From Epinephelus fuscoguttatus (Eukaryota; Chordata; Actinopteri; Perciformes; Serranidae), in assembly GCF_011397635.1 (NCBI RefSeq), contig NC_064763.1, forward strand, positions 19,791,437 to 19,855,436: DNA of 64,000 nt. Direction: 5' to 3'. The translations under genes and the position numbers were made by a program. Below, piece after piece: positions 46,550 to 58,517 of the stretch; position 1 is the stretch's first letter; the number at the start of each line of letters is the position of its first letter. The notes under the pieces were generated by a model that searched no databases, was not told the DNA's origin, and saw only the letters and a program-made list of their open reading frames with translations.

Positions 46550-47160
46550 TACACCACTCGTTTCGAGTTCACACTGAAGGTCGTGCTGCTTCCCCAGCTG
46601 CTGTCAGCTGTCACATGGCTGTCAGCAGCTCCTGCTGAGGAAAACATACACATACTCTCTCTCATACACACACAAACACGCATTCTTTCTCTGCTGCATC
46701 ACAGACAGCAGGTTTTCCTCTTTGTCTCTTCACCTCTTTTTCCATTCACGCACACATGAATGCACATATACAGATCAACTAGTGCTGAATGAAGATTATC
46801 AAAGTTAACATATATGGACCTTTAGATAGAAGTTACCCGTCAACTGGTCTAATAGATGTTGAGTTATGTGTCACTTGAAACCTCGCGACAAGCAGTTGGA
46901 AGAACACGCCGACAAGGGGACAATAGCAACACGTCAGTACAGCTTGTATTCTGTATATACACAGTAATGTACAATGCCCACATACATGCCAAAAATGTGC
47001 TCCAAAAGAATCTCATTATTTACACTTGATGTCACACGCCCTCAGAACAACACTGATGAATACTAATTGTGGTCATTAGAATTCTTTCTTTAACGCCGGC
47101 ATATTTTAGAGCAGATTTTGTTGGGACTGAAATGAGGAGACTAAAATAAACTCTGACACA

Positions 47161-47535
47161 AGGGCAGCACAGTGGTGAAGTGGTTAGCATTTTTGCCTCG
47201 CAGCAAGAGGGTTCCCAGTTTGAACCTCGGGGTGGGGGAGCCCTTCTGTAGGGAGTTTGCATGTTCTCCCTGTGTCAGCGTGGGTTTCCTCTGGGTACTC
47301 CGGCTTCCTCCCACAGTCCAAAGACATGCAGGTTAATTGGTGACTCTAAATTGTCCGTAGGTGTGAATGTGAGTGTGAAAGGTTGTCTGTCTCTATGTGT
47401 CAGCCCTGCGATAGTCTGGTGACCTGTCCAGGGTGTACCCTGCCTCTCGCCCAATGTCACCTGTGATAGGCTCCAGCCCCCCCGCGACCCTCAAGAGGAT
47501 AAACAGTTACAGAAAATAAATGAATGAATGAGAAT
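47161..47535 (+). mobile_element. SINE-like fish repeat with pol III box-like head
   Basis: The head 'GTGGTGAAGTGGTTAGCATT' and 'GGGTTCCCAGTTTGAACCTCGG' (split) resembles tRNA-type A and B boxes. The body (TTTGCATGTTCTCCCTGTGT, CTCCGGCTTCCTCCCACAGT, CCAAAGACATGCAGGTTAAT, GTGACCTGTCCAGGGTGTAC, GATAGGCTCCAGCCCCCC) is a repeat I recognise as extremely common in teleosts. It ends in AATAAATGAATGAATGAG. The tRNA ancestry is inference. Confidence 0.65.
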
Positions 47536-48164
47536 GTTTGGTATGTGCTTTTGGGAATAAAACAAAACGGGATTGATAAGTCTTCGTAATGAAGCTTCCT
47601 TTCTCAGAAACAAATGATGGAACAAGAGGAGATGAAGAGATTCACTTCTGGAAACACAACAGGTCCACTCATAACTTGCAAGGCTGTTGGAGGGACAGCA
47701 AGACCTTAAAGTAGGATGTAAGAAACACCAAGCATCCTGGTAAAAACATCCATCAACAGGCCTAAAGCAGAAGCCAGCCCTACAAATGAAATGATGAAGG
47801 ATCTGCAGTCATGGCTGAGGATTTGAAGCTGGTCTCGGAGTGCCTTGGAAACCACCGAGGGTCTCAGAGGGATCATAACACCCTGATGACCGGACTCTGT
47901 TCCAGACTATCTGACTGTGGCTACTTATAGCGTTTATGATTTAAGTAGATGACTTTTGGCAGCTTTATGTTTTTTAAAAAGTCTGAATGATTTTTATCAG
48001 GGTGCAGTGAATTCCTTTAGTCTCCACTGGTTGCCTGGCAACCTCACGCTGACAACACAATGCTAGTCTTGTCATTGTGCCCAGCTGCTGGTCCCCAAAA
48101 AATAATTTCAGCAGATACTTTCTGTTTGTGTGATGATCACACAAACAAGATACAACATGTTTAT

Positions 48165-48303
48165 CAGTGGGATTTAGAGGTGATGGGAGCTGAATTTTTC
48201 TCTTTGCACAAAGCCAGGCCAGCTGTTTTCCCTGCTTCCAGTCTTTATGCTAAACTAAGTACCTCCTGGCACTAGTTCCACAACTGTCAAACTATTTCTT
48301 TAA
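48165..48303. repeat. Fragment of a common teleost MITE
   Basis: 'GGGATTTAGAGGTGATGGGAGC', 'AAAGCCAGGCCAGCTGTTTT' and 'CTTCCAGTCTTTATGCTAAA' (shortened), ending near 'CAAACTATTTCTTTAAA', match a repeat recurrent in perch-like fish genomes (…GAGCCAGGCTAGCTGTTT...TTTATGCTAAGCTAAG...GAACTATTCCTTTAA). Confidence 0.45.
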
Positions 48304-48864
48304 ATCAGTATCTCATATAGATTTATAAATGACTTGCGTGAGTCTGTAAGCCTGTATACTATTTATGCAGTAGATGTATACACAAAGATTTTATTTGTAA
48401 TTGGTGAAATTTGCCAGTTCTGTTTATTAAGTAGCTTGGCAACAACTGTTCACCATCTGAAAATGTTTACTGTAGCCTGGAGCAGTTCTAATCTTCAACA
48501 GATGATCAAAATAAATAAATAAATACCGTAAAAGAAAATAGATTTTCTATAGCTATTTGTCAGTGGTGTCCGTAGAGCTTTATATAAAACTGAACAAGTT
48601 GATGAGCACCACCTACTTGATCAAACCTGTATTAGGTAAGATATTAATGTCATGAATACACCCATGTGGGCTACAACAGGTGATAACCTTACATTTATTT
48701 GATTTCCAAACATAAAATGAGTGACCAATCCAACCCTAAATCATGGCAAAAAAAGCAAACAAGTGAAATTTCCAAATGTTAAACTTTTCTTCTATCTGGC
48801 TTACTGTTTACTTCTCAGTGACCCTGCCTGATTGAACAAGAGCTCCGTGTTCACCAAACTCTTT

Positions 48865-49755
48865 CAGTATGGTACCTTTGAAACCAAAAATAATCCCTCA
48901 GACATGGTACTTAGACCCTCAATCCGCTTAACGTTTCTCCCGCAAACAGTACTCTTTCATGTGGGCGTGGTTGTTGTCACTCACTGCTCCGTCCAGCATT
49001 CACTGTATGTCGTCCTTTACCTGTCTGCACCTTGTTTATCGTCCACAGAACAGGGTTGCACACCGACATTTTCACAACATAATAGAACAGGCTGGAGTGA
49101 GAGTCTCTCTCGGTGGGACTGTGCATTTAGTCCTTCTAGGGCAAAAGCTCTGGGGTTTAGTGTTGCCGAAGTTCACAGGAAAGACGCTCCGCAACACTTT
49201 TTTTTTTCTTTAAGTAAGGATTAGAGTATTAATAGTTTAGTTTAAATAATCTGGTCGAAATTAATCCACTCATTACTAAAAGTGTATGTCATCCAAGTGA
49301 GAAAATAAACGTCATCAACTCATGCACTGAGTAACATTACAAGTTAACATTCCACCTTAAAAGTTGCCGGCAGTCGGCCCAGTGAATTAAATTATCTTCT
49401 CCTCAGTCTACAGCTGCTGCAAAAAACATCAAAACATCCTTTCAAAACATCCTTTCATTTTATGGTTACAGTTGACTAAAATATGTAAAACATCTCCACA
49501 GTATGAACAATGGTTACATGAGCCTCAAAACCAGCCACAACTCAGCCCTGAGCAGAGTGACCATCTGCTATTGACCAATCAACAGACTGCAGTGTTCACA
49601 GCTCCACCTTTTAGTACCAGATCTGTGTGCTAGGTATCCCAACAGAGGGGGGACCAAAAGTGGGGACAGTACAGAACGGTTCCATTGGTACCATCCACAA
49701 CTTTTCACAGTGGAAACAGAAAAAAGCGTACCAAACTGAACTGTACCGTATTATA
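48865..49755. repeat. Possible DNA element with GGTACC-rich ends
   Basis: The left edge carries ATGGTACCTTTGAAACC and CATGGTACTTAG; the right edge carries GTTCCATTGGTACCATCC and CGTACCAAACTGAACTGTAC. The edges are similar in theme but do not form a clean inverted repeat, so this is a tentative call. The 130-codon frame at 48832-49224 has no recognisable domain. Confidence 0.3.
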
Positions 49756-50436
49756 CTGCTTGGTGGATATGGCGCTAGAATGCAGGATGAGATCAAAGGC
49801 TCTATTAGTAAAAAGCACAGAGCTAAGAATCTAAATTTAAAGTCTGATCTAAGTGTTATTGTTAGAAATTATCCTCCCTAAACAAATAAGATGTCAATCC
49901 TGCGCTGATGCCTCTTAAATATGTTTGCTTTTCAGAATGTATGTCCATGAAATATGCTGCGTTTGACTGGTGGTGTCCTCACATGTGGAATTCCTGCCAT
50001 TTAACCCTGCAGCCGCACAGATGATCTTAATGTCATGTCTTGTGTCATGGTTCAGGAATTACACAATGGTCTAGACATAAAAGGGTGGGGGATGATAAAT
50101 GTGAGTGGGTAAATTACTCACAAGCACCCCTTTCCCGGAACAATATGGCAGTAATTGAATGACAGTATGAAAACTCCTCCTCTAGCTTACAGGACTTTCA
50201 TATTGTAATACTCTGCACTCTGTTACACTCCACTGGGCATAAACTTTATGGTTGGGATGTTTTTTTCTTTGCACAGATGAAAAGTCCTGAAATAGATCCA
50301 GCTCCTTGTTTTTCCTCTACAGTAGGCCTCTGTATTGTTTCTATAGTTTCTATGTTTTGGAAGTCTTTGGCGTCTACGGGCCAATCCGAGAGCAGGGCTA
50401 TGTCAAAATCTCAGTGAAAACAACCAGAGCGCCTGA

Positions 50437-50753
50437 AAAAATGTTGGCATTGTACATTTCTGCAGACCACGGCTACGTTACATTTGCATGTTATTATGTA
50501 GCAGATACATTGAATTGTATTGGCTTAAAATACCTGCATTTCATAGCACTATCCCCGTCGTAAACAAGCCATAGGTTGATGAAAACCACCCACTTTTGGT
50601 GTCCAAAAAGCCACTGGAAACACAAATTGCCTTGCTGAAAACCAACCAGTTTTGTTGTTTGATGGTCTCCAACAGTGGTCTGCACCTTAGCAGGCGTCTT
50701 ACCTAGGTGATACACTATCCACTATCCCGAAATGTACAATGCCAATATTTTCT
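50437..50753. repeat. Inverted-repeat pair (AATGTTGGCATTGTACATTTC)
   Basis: 50437-50460 and 50731-50753 are near-perfect reverse complements about 270 bp apart. A similar motif (ACATTGACATTGTATGTTTCTGC) occurs near 4808. This suggests a short MITE or its core. Confidence 0.5.
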
Positions 50754-50980
50754 AAGGCGACTGACATGGTTAAAAATATCCACTTATGCTACACTTGTGA
50801 CACTTGAAATTTCTCTTTCCAAGAGTCAGACAAAATCAGTCTGCTTTTAATGTGGACAGTCTTACATTCCTCACTGTCACAGGCAGGGTTCAGTTCATCT
50901 GCCTGGCCACTACATTACTTTTCAGGGACACATTTGTTTCACTTTACTGCACAAAGCTGATACTCTGCTTGAAGGTTTCT

Positions 50981-51592
50981 CACGGCCCTGACACACCAAG
51001 CTGACAGTCAGCTGTCTGTCAGTGTTGGATCGTCAGTGAGTGTTTGTCGCCCTTGTCTTTGCGATGTGTCCTGCACCGTTGACCCTTGTCATCCCTTGTC
51101 TGCCCTTGTTGGCTTTTTTCCCCACCGATGCAGCAAGTCAAATGACATCACTGGCAGTTCAGCTCAGTGCATGAGAAGAGAAATGAAAGTGAGGAACGTA
51201 AACAAACAGCTACAGTCAAGCAGAGTGAGACCGAAACAAACTTGTTATATAAGGTAAGATTGTTTTTCTTTAGCCATTGAGCTCTTCAGCAGAGACCCTT
51301 TGCGATGGTTTATGTTATTGTTCATTGGTGCACGGTAAATATGCTCTGTCCTTTCAGCATTGGATTATGCTAACTGGTAAGTAACATCATGACAATCTTC
51401 CAGTTTCCCTTTCTGAAAGACGATTACAGACTACCACCGCCTGCTTGTGTGGAGAGTTATTTCCTCTCACACATGCTGTTTGGCTGTTGGCTGTAGTCTT
51501 TGTGGTGTGTTCATGTGCAACTTGAGGCGATGCAACAATTGGCTTTGGTTAATGCTAGCTCTTTAATGTCAGTTTGGTGTGTCTGGGCCTTG
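50981..51592. mobile_element. MITE with GGCCCxGACACACCAA ends
   Basis: Left CACGGCCCTGACACACCAAG-CTGACA; right, reversed, CAAGGCCCAGACACACCAAA-CTGACA. The CA-start ends resemble hAT-type MITEs, but no 8-bp duplication could be read. No transposase. Confidence 0.65.
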
Positions 51593-52984
51593 AGATATTG
51601 GCAGCTTTTTGTCTTTCACACAGTTCATTTCAGAAAAAGCTGAAAACTGGGATCAAAATGGCAAGGACAGATCCCAAGAGGAAATATCATGGCTCTTTAA
51701 AATGTGAAATAAATGCCAGCACTGTGACACTGTCACAGAAGTCCCCTGTCCATTTGAAACACAAGCCTGTAGTGAACTTCCCTTTTTCTGTGCATGTATT
51801 TATCAAGGCTGCAACACAGTTTCATTAGCTGGTTATGACGTACATTGAGGCTGTAGCAGCAGACACAGAGTGATTAATACAAACTTTTGCTACATTTTCA
51901 CTTTTGTAATTGAAAATCAAGCCAGAGGGCACCCACGCTTTTATGTCTCAAATTTGTTTTGTTGTCACAGACTACTAGTGTCAATTTTATTGATATTATC
52001 TTGCAATTTTGGCAACAATGTGACATAAAATGCTGTGTATTTGTCTGAAAATCCCGACTGTTGTTTCCTGAGGCCTGCCTTTTATATTCTGAAGCATCAT
52101 CTGCTGAGGACATTAAGCAGATGCAGGTAATGTAGCTGCCATAAAAATAGTTTACTTTTTTGCTTTTTTCCTACCAAACATAAAAAAACAGTCTATCTGA
52201 AAACACTGATGTTGGTTTTGGAATCAGCTTCAAAGAGTTCCTGATAGTTTGACGCAATCTAGACCAAAGCTGGAGGAGTGAGGCAGTGAAAAGTAATGAC
52301 CTCAGCTTTTATTTCGAGTGATAATTTATCCAAGAGATTGAAATGTCTGGATATTCCATTGTCTTCAGTGTGGAATGGGTAAAGTAATAAGGCTCCCCCC
52401 AAATTTGCCCTTAAATGGTAACGTGTGACTTGAGGGGCCCTCCTGACATTGCGTTTTCATATCTGCACACTGAGGTCAATGACAGGCTTAGAGGATTTTC
52501 TTTTCTTTTAATATTCACATATACTCAGTGCTTGGTAATCTAATCCATGGGTTACCACAGGAAGGTCCAGAGACCTCCAGGGTTCCAAGAAGAGACGCAA
52601 AAGAGGAAAATATTTCAAAGCCATGACACAGTTAATCCTTTAAAGTCAGCATATAAAGTAAATGTATATGATCCATGATTGCCAGTACTTCCCCCCACTG
52701 CACACACCTCTCTGACTACAGCAGACCTATGGGCCAGGTCTGACAACAAAAACCCCTCTGATAAGCCCGAACCTTATCAAGTTGTGTGTCTGTAATCATT
52801 GAAGGACCCCACTGCGGAGCCCTTTAGATGCAGAATGTTCCAACAGATCCCACGGCGCACACCACGCAACACTTGAGTCAACATAAAAGCTGCACTACAA
52901 AGTGTCCTTTACATCAGCAAACTATCATGATGTCGATTGTACAGCACTCAATCCAAAACAATCATCACCAGACAAACAACTTAC

Positions 52985-53239
52985 AGTCTGGGGTCCGAGG
53001 CTGTAGTCATCCGACGCGTTGCCGTTTGGTGCGTCCAGGGCGCAACGTGCAGACCGCAGGGCTCCCCAAGGCGGACGGCCGGGAGCCGGAGAGTCCCCGA
53101 GGCAAAGAGCGCTCAGCACCCGGCATTCTTGCCTCTGTTTGAGCAGCTCCAGCTCACACAAGCCGGCCAGGCTGGCCTCCAGCCGCTCCTTATTCCGACT
53201 GCGCTCCGCTTTCATGGGCAGAGAGAACGCTGGGAACAT
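52985..53239 (-). CDS. dact3: DACT3-like, coding exon 1
   Basis: From the ATG at 53237-53239 the frame gives 85 codons beginning MFPAFSLPMKAERSRNKERL and continuing EASLAGLCELELLKQRQECRV, then ends at the strong donor ACT|GTAAGT (52985/52984). This is the signature N-terminus of Dact proteins (xAFSFP..ERxRxxxxLExSLAGLCEL..L+ERQE). Mammalian DACT3 also starts M-x-x-AFS-x-P, which is why I choose this ATG rather than the in-frame upstream ATG at 53273-53275 that would add 12 unrelated residues. The ~30-kb separation from the terminal exon is long but ordinary for a vertebrate gene. The N-terminal region helps oligomerisation and partner binding in the family. The exon sits in a CpG-rich block, consistent with a promoter-proximal first exon. 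Confidence 0.93.
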
Positions 53240-53500
53240 GACTCCAAAAGAACCTGGGAGCTTTTGTACAGACATCCTCGCCTCCCGTTTTCCTCTGCAC
53301 TGTTTCCCCCAACAAAGGGAGGTTAAATTAATCCACTGAAGTCTTGATTCACTCCTCCTCTTCTTCTCTGGATAGTCACAGAGGAGCGGCAGCGGCTGTA
53401 GGTTTCAGCTGATGAACTCGCCGCTGTCGGACTCGGACCCATTCCCCTCCTCTCTATCCGGAGCTCCGCTGTGTCGTCTCACTTGGACAGCTGTTGGTGG
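53000..53500. promoter_or_regulatory. dact3: CpG-rich block over DACT3-like exon 1 and 5' UTR
   Basis: Unlike its AT-rich surroundings, this interval is G+C-rich with frequent CG dinucleotides (CCGACGCGTTGCCG, GGCGGACGGCCGGGAG, GCCGCTGTCGGACTCGGAC). It covers exon 1 and about 260 bp upstream on the minus strand, so it is the likely promoter. No TATA box was recognised. Confidence 0.65.
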
Positions 53501-54349
53501 AGCCTATGAAGGCACGCAGCCTTTTGTTGGCTCTGCCAGACACCCACAACCGACTGAGGCCACTTCAGTCTACTCAAATGAATACTAAATTCAGTTTTAA
53601 TAAAAATCAAGACATTTAAAATGAATAAAGAACACAACCTAACCTCCCATCACGTTAAAAAACGCATACACAGTGGCGTGTTTGTGAAAGTCACTGTGAT
53701 TCATTCTGAGTATTTAAGTGTCAAAAATATCTATATTTTTGGATATAATGTTGTCAGTTTTGGCCACTGCCTCCACAGACCTAAGTGGAAACATTAGAGG
53801 CACAGGCCAATGGGATATACATAGCCCACTGTGCATACATAACATAGGCCTAAGATATTCTATACTTGCACTGTACATTCATATACAGCACAACCACAGT
53901 CCACTACCTGTGGCAAATGATTCCTTTACCACATGTGTACAGCGTCCAGGAAATCTACAGCAGGCTGTGCAGATTTAAAGCTAAGCATGCCACCCATTGG
54001 TTATGAGAGTGAACAGCTCTTATATACCATGTTTACTTGGACGAGCTGTTACATGTAGAAAGAATCGATAAAAATGGCTCATTTATAAATGCATTCTTGC
54101 TGAAAGCACAGTATATAACACACTAGTAGTCTGACCACTGTCTGGGTCTGACTGTTTCCCTCGATCTATCTACGTTGTTGCTACAGGGTAGAAAGTAATT
54201 TAGTGTATTTACTCAAGTACTGTTCTAAAGTATAAAGTTGAGGTTCTTGTACTTGACTTGAGTGTATCCACTTTATGCTGCTTGACACTTTGTACACCAC
54301 TACTTTAATAACTTTAGGTACTTTGAAGATTCAAATTATTCTCATTCAA
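53501..54349. other. Upstream flank of the DACT3-like gene, no feature seen
   Basis: Only short motif-free frames (for example 53718-53978) occur in this stretch. Confidence 0.4.
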
Positions 54350-54382
<33 letters not shown>

Positions 54383-54392
54383 CATTATTAGT
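54350..54392. repeat. (TTA)n microsatellite
   Basis: Trinucleotide run of about 13 units with one interruption. Confidence 0.9.
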
Positions 54393-54867
54393 GTCCCATA
54401 GTAAGTCTACATTTCAAAAATTCAAAAAGCAGCAACTGTTAACAGAAACAGAAAAATGCATATGTACATCATTTTTCCTGAAATTTATGAGTTTATACAG
54501 CAAGTATTAAGATGTCCACATGAGCCTACGTAGACACATTGACACACACTTTCACTCACAGGAAGCAATATTATAATACATATCTTATACTCGTAACAGT
54601 CACACTTCTTCTAGATTAATCTTGCATGTTGTCCAATGGAAACCACCCATTTCCAAACATGGGGGTCCTGAACCCCTTAATATGACTGAATGTGTGAGAA
54701 AATGAGTGTTTTGCCATAAGCTGAGACACATTTAACACTTCCCAAGCTGTACAACTAACAACAAAGCTACTAAACCATGTGAAAAAATACATTCCCACAA
54801 GGCTGCTAAAATGGGTGTAAAATGGAGGTGCATGGTTCTCATGGGACAAAGATGACATATCAACATA

Positions 54868-55597
54868 CAACGAGCAGCCAAAACATTAAAACCACTGACA
54901 GGTGAAATGATAACATTGATTATCTTGTTACAATGCATTGTTCTGTTGGGAGACCTTGGGTGCCGGCATATATGTAGATGCTACTCACCCAAACACAGAC
55001 CAAGCAAACCCACTCCCAGATGGCAGTGACCCCCCCCAGCAGGACAATGCACCACGCCACACCACAAAAACTGCCTTAAGAATGGCCCAAGGAACGTGAC
55101 AAAGAGCTCAAGGTGTTTACCTGGCCTCCAAATTTCCCAATTACCAATCCAACTGAGCATCTTTGGGACATGCCAATACCCCAGATGTACTGCCCATCCA
55201 CGGTGGGGCCGCCATGGATTGGACATAGCTCTGACATGTCAAGGTGTGGACACAGGAAGTCTGGGGATGCCCCATAGTGTCTGGTAACACGGTCTTCACG
55301 ATTTGGATCTGGGGACTTTGGAGGCCAGGTCAAGGCCTTAAGCTCTTAGTCACGTCGTCATTCCATTCCTGAGCAGTTTTGGCAGTGTGGCATGGCACAT
55401 TGTCCTGCTGGGGGGCTACTGCCACTGGGGAGTGATGTTGCCATGAGGGCATTTGCTTGGTCTGGGTGGTGCGTGTCAAGTGGCATCCACATGAATGCTA
55501 GGACCCCAAGTTTCCATGCAGAACATTGCATTGTAACAAGATGATCCATATTATTTACTTCACCTGTCAGTGGTTTTAATGTTTTGGCTGACTGGTG
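54868..55597. mobile_element. Fold-back Tc1/mariner element (two opposed transposase 3' ends)
   Basis: TA dinucleotides flank the element (54866-54867, 55598-55599), and both ends carry CAGCCAAAACATTAAAACCA then CTGACAGGTGAA as inverted repeats. The left half on + reads QQDNAPRHT and, frameshifted, NPTEHLWDM; the right half on - reads QQDNVPCHTAKTA followed by QEWNDDVTKS. Both are the catalytic QDNAPCH and the SPDxNPIEHLWD region of Tc1 transposase. The same 3' portion of a transposon is therefore present twice in opposite orientation, giving arms of about 230 bp or more. Neither arm can encode an intact enzyme. Confidence 0.85.
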
Positions 55598-55599
55598 TA

Positions 55600-56340
55600 T
55601 ATTGTGAATAGTATTGAATATTGATATATTCATGTACTTCTGAAGCCCAATTTGTAGTTTGTCTACTATACTAATTAAGACTGGCTGCCAGGTGAGCAGG
55701 AATTGGACCATTTTGTTCTTATTTATTATGATAACCTTTCATGTGGAATTAGATTGAGGAGTTTTTCAAACCAGAGTAAAAAAACATCTGGAGATTCATC
55801 ACCGATCCACCTTTGAAGAATACGCAACCTTGCTGCGTACCAACAGATTCATGCTTTCCACCCTCATCTAGTCCTAAAATACAAATGCCTGGGTTTAATA
55901 TTGACCTACATCCCAGCATACCATCAATTTTCATTTGAACACTGTACCAAAATTCAACAATATTTGGGCTTACTCAGAAGACATGAAAATATGTAGCTTT
56001 GCCTGTATTACATTTTGGGCAGATTATAGTACAATCAGGATCGTACTTGGATCTGATAAACCGTGTAAAATGCAGTTCATGGATCATCTTAAATTGTGTT
56101 TCACGAAATGTACTGGAGCAACTCATCTTTTTGCATTTAATAATTTTCCCAATCATCCTTTTTTATTGTGGTCCCAAAATCCAATTGCCAGGAACATCTA
56201 CTGACATCAGTATCAATTTTCTTACATTTAACAAGTTCCCTGTACAGAAAATGTAATGTCTTTTTATGTACTGAAACAGATTTGGATTATTAATAGAAAA
56301 CATAATTAAGTGTTAAATTATGACATATTATAGATTAAAC
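55600..56340. other. Intergenic sequence, no gene seen
   Basis: Overlapping short frames (55749-56256) have no domain support. A low-level LINE-like look is possible (…KCNTGKATYFHVF on minus) but not demonstrable. Confidence 0.35.
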
Positions 56341-56456
56341 TGGGTGGTGCTATGGTTAGAATTGTCACCTCACAGCAACAGGGTTCCTGGTTTGAACCCT
56401 GGGGTGGGGGAGCCCTTCTGTTTGCATGTTCTCCCAGTGTCAGCATGGATTTCCTC
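56341..56456 (+). mobile_element. Truncated copy of the SINE-like repeat at 47161
   Basis: 'TGGTGCTATGGTTAGAATTG', 'CACCTCACAGCAACAGGGTT', 'CCTGGTTTGAACCC' and 'GTTTGCATGTTCTCCCAGTG' repeat the head and first part of the body; the rest is missing. Confidence 0.65.
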
Positions 56457-57002
56457 TGTAATTATATTATTGAATTATAGGCCTAACAAATATTATTTTG
56501 AAATAAAATTTTCTTTTGCATAATGGTCACTTTGAATTTTAGTACTTTAAGTAGTACATTTTGATGCTATTACTTTTGTACTTTTACATTAGTAAGTTTA
56601 GATGCAGGACTTTTACCTTTAACAGAGTGTTTCTCCTCTGTGGTATCATGACTTTTACTTAGGTTAAAGTTCAGAGTACTTCTTTCACCCCAGCTGCTAT
56701 ATATTGCAATAAATGTGAAATGCATTTGTTTTCTCTTGTACTCTGTATAATGTTTGATTACTGACTTAATGTGGAGAGACATCTGGTGGTAAAAAAGGCA
56801 ACCTGTATCAGAACATTGTCAGAAAAGGAAAATTGTTTGCTTTGTTGTTAGTTAATTGGGTGGGTTGAACTTGATCTGAACTTGATCAGCGACTACTGTC
56901 CGAGCTTCTTTGATAATCAGCACAGAGTGACTGCGGGGGCGAGTCAAAACCTGATCAACAAATGACACAAACTCACACATATTTCATGAATCGTTATGCA
57001 CT

Positions 57003-57008
57003 TTTATT
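57003..57008 (-). terminator. Candidate minus-strand polyadenylation signal
   Basis: On the minus strand, AATAAA is followed about 20 bases later by CATGAAATATGTGTGAGTTTGTGTC, a GU-rich downstream element. It could end the transcript whose coding exons lie at 63150-64000, but that would require a 3' UTR of about 6 kb, so the assignment is tentative. Confidence 0.3.
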
Positions 57009-58066
57009 CATTCCTCTGTCTTGACTCACAGGCCGCTTACAAATAAAATTCTCATATAAGCACTTTTTTCTTCCTCAAATCCACTGCCAGCGTAGTTTGA
57101 GCCCTTATAATATGAACTATAACTCTACATAACAATATACATTACATTATCATATCTGTATAAATCAGTTTGGATTCACATATGCAGATCAAAATGGGTT
57201 TTCAAAGACAGGTCAGGGACTGTAAGCACACATAGGAGAATACGACGCTACGCCACCAAGTGAGCTGGATGAAGGCAAGATGGAAGAAATACTGCAGGTG
57301 TGTGTGTCTTTATGGACTGAGTGTTCGGAGTTGAACCTGAGGGTACATTTCGGGGATTGTCATGGAAACTGACTTTAAGTAAAACCAACACATCTTGTTA
57401 CCTTCAACCAATCAATGACAGTTTCAGTCAACCTTTTATAAGCAACGGTTTCATTTTGACACCAGCTTATGTTTACATACACTTGTCACTTTTCACACAT
57501 GGGCCACACTGTGACTGACACTTGGTGCTTAAAGTCTGACTACATTTAATTGACCTTCAGGATCTACAGTTTAGGGGCATCTATAATGTTTTCACACTCA
57601 TGCTGAAATAAAACCTCTATTGTAGATGCATGAAAGTTTGACATGATACTAATTGCTAGCATTAATAGGATAGCCATGCATTTCATATACAGTAGAGGAG
57701 CCGCATGACTTCAGTGGTATTATACAAGAGATTCCATTAACGAGGACAAATTACATCAACTCAACATCTGCATTTGAACTGTTTTAAAAATGGCTTTTGA
57801 GTAAATTAGATTATTAGATCATTGTAGCACCTCACCCTCTGATTTGGACAGCAGCTTCAAGGTTGCAGTGTAGAAACCTATTGAGAGAAAATAGGGCAAT
57901 TATCATGTGTTTTATAAGACTCGCAAAGTAAATAAGGTTGTGGAGGAACATTTTGCACGTGTATCTGAATATTGAATTCACATTTGTGCATTTTTGAGCA
58001 AAATTTCACACAGCTAGAGTAAGAAATGATCTCTTTTTATGATTTACGTATTTGATAGTCCCACCC

Positions 58067-58517
58067 AAGCGGCAACCTTCAGGGCTGAAAAATGAAGCCA
58101 AAACGAAACTGCCAAAAGATGCAGTTCCTTTAATGGCCACTTGAAGCTGGCTCCAGAAGCCAGTCAATCCCCACAGAACCCCCATGTTAAAATGTCCAAC
58201 TTTACAGCAGAAATAAACATGTTTACATCCTGGTACAAAAGACAGTTTTGGTCTCTCTAACTTCTTTCAAAATTCATGACTATTGTAGAGGGGGAGGCTT
58301 CAAGTTACGTATGATTAAGGGTGTGTCTGCTTTGAGTGACAGGCTGTCTCCTGATCATGTGCTTGGCTTCTCAGTCAGATCCACCCCACACTCCTTCATG
58401 CCCAGATATGATCACCTTTGGCTCAAAAATACCAAGATGGCAAAGGCCGAAGTGCCAAACTCAAGGCTTTGAAACAGGGTCCACAAACCAATGGGTGAGG
58501 TCACGGTAGCTACATCA
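58067..58517. mobile_element. Common teleost repeat with 12-bp flanking direct repeats
   Basis: ATAGTCCCACCC occurs at 58055-58066 and 58518-58529. Between them lies text such as AAGCGGCAACCTTCAGGGCT, AATGAAGCCAAAACGAAACT, TGGCCACTTGAAGCTGGCTC, CCATGTTAAAATGTCCAACT and AGCAGAAATAAACATGTTTA, which I recognise as a widespread fish repeat. The 12-bp direct repeats look like a target-site duplication longer than the usual hAT or TTAA size. Confidence 0.65.

Larger units (their letters stand above)
25916..52984 (-). other. dact3: Large 5' intron(s) of the DACT3-like gene, about 27 kb
   Basis: Exon 1 ends in phase 0 at 52985 and the next located exon starts in phase 0 at 25915, so they can join directly. 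Most Dact genes have four coding exons, and a leucine-zipper-type exon could lie in this interval, but I did not find one. The interval is filled with the repeats listed separately. Stretches with nothing recognisable are 28316-30162, 31101-31494, 31557-32789, 34141-35187, 37225-40967 apart from a (GT)n run, 42560-44379, 47536-48164, 49756-50435 and 51593-52984. Confidence 0.7.

Noticed and set aside
52937..53339. Two + strand frames of 106 and 129 codons over the CpG-rich block
   Set aside because: They are antisense to DACT3-like exon 1, whose minus-strand reading has clear family homology.
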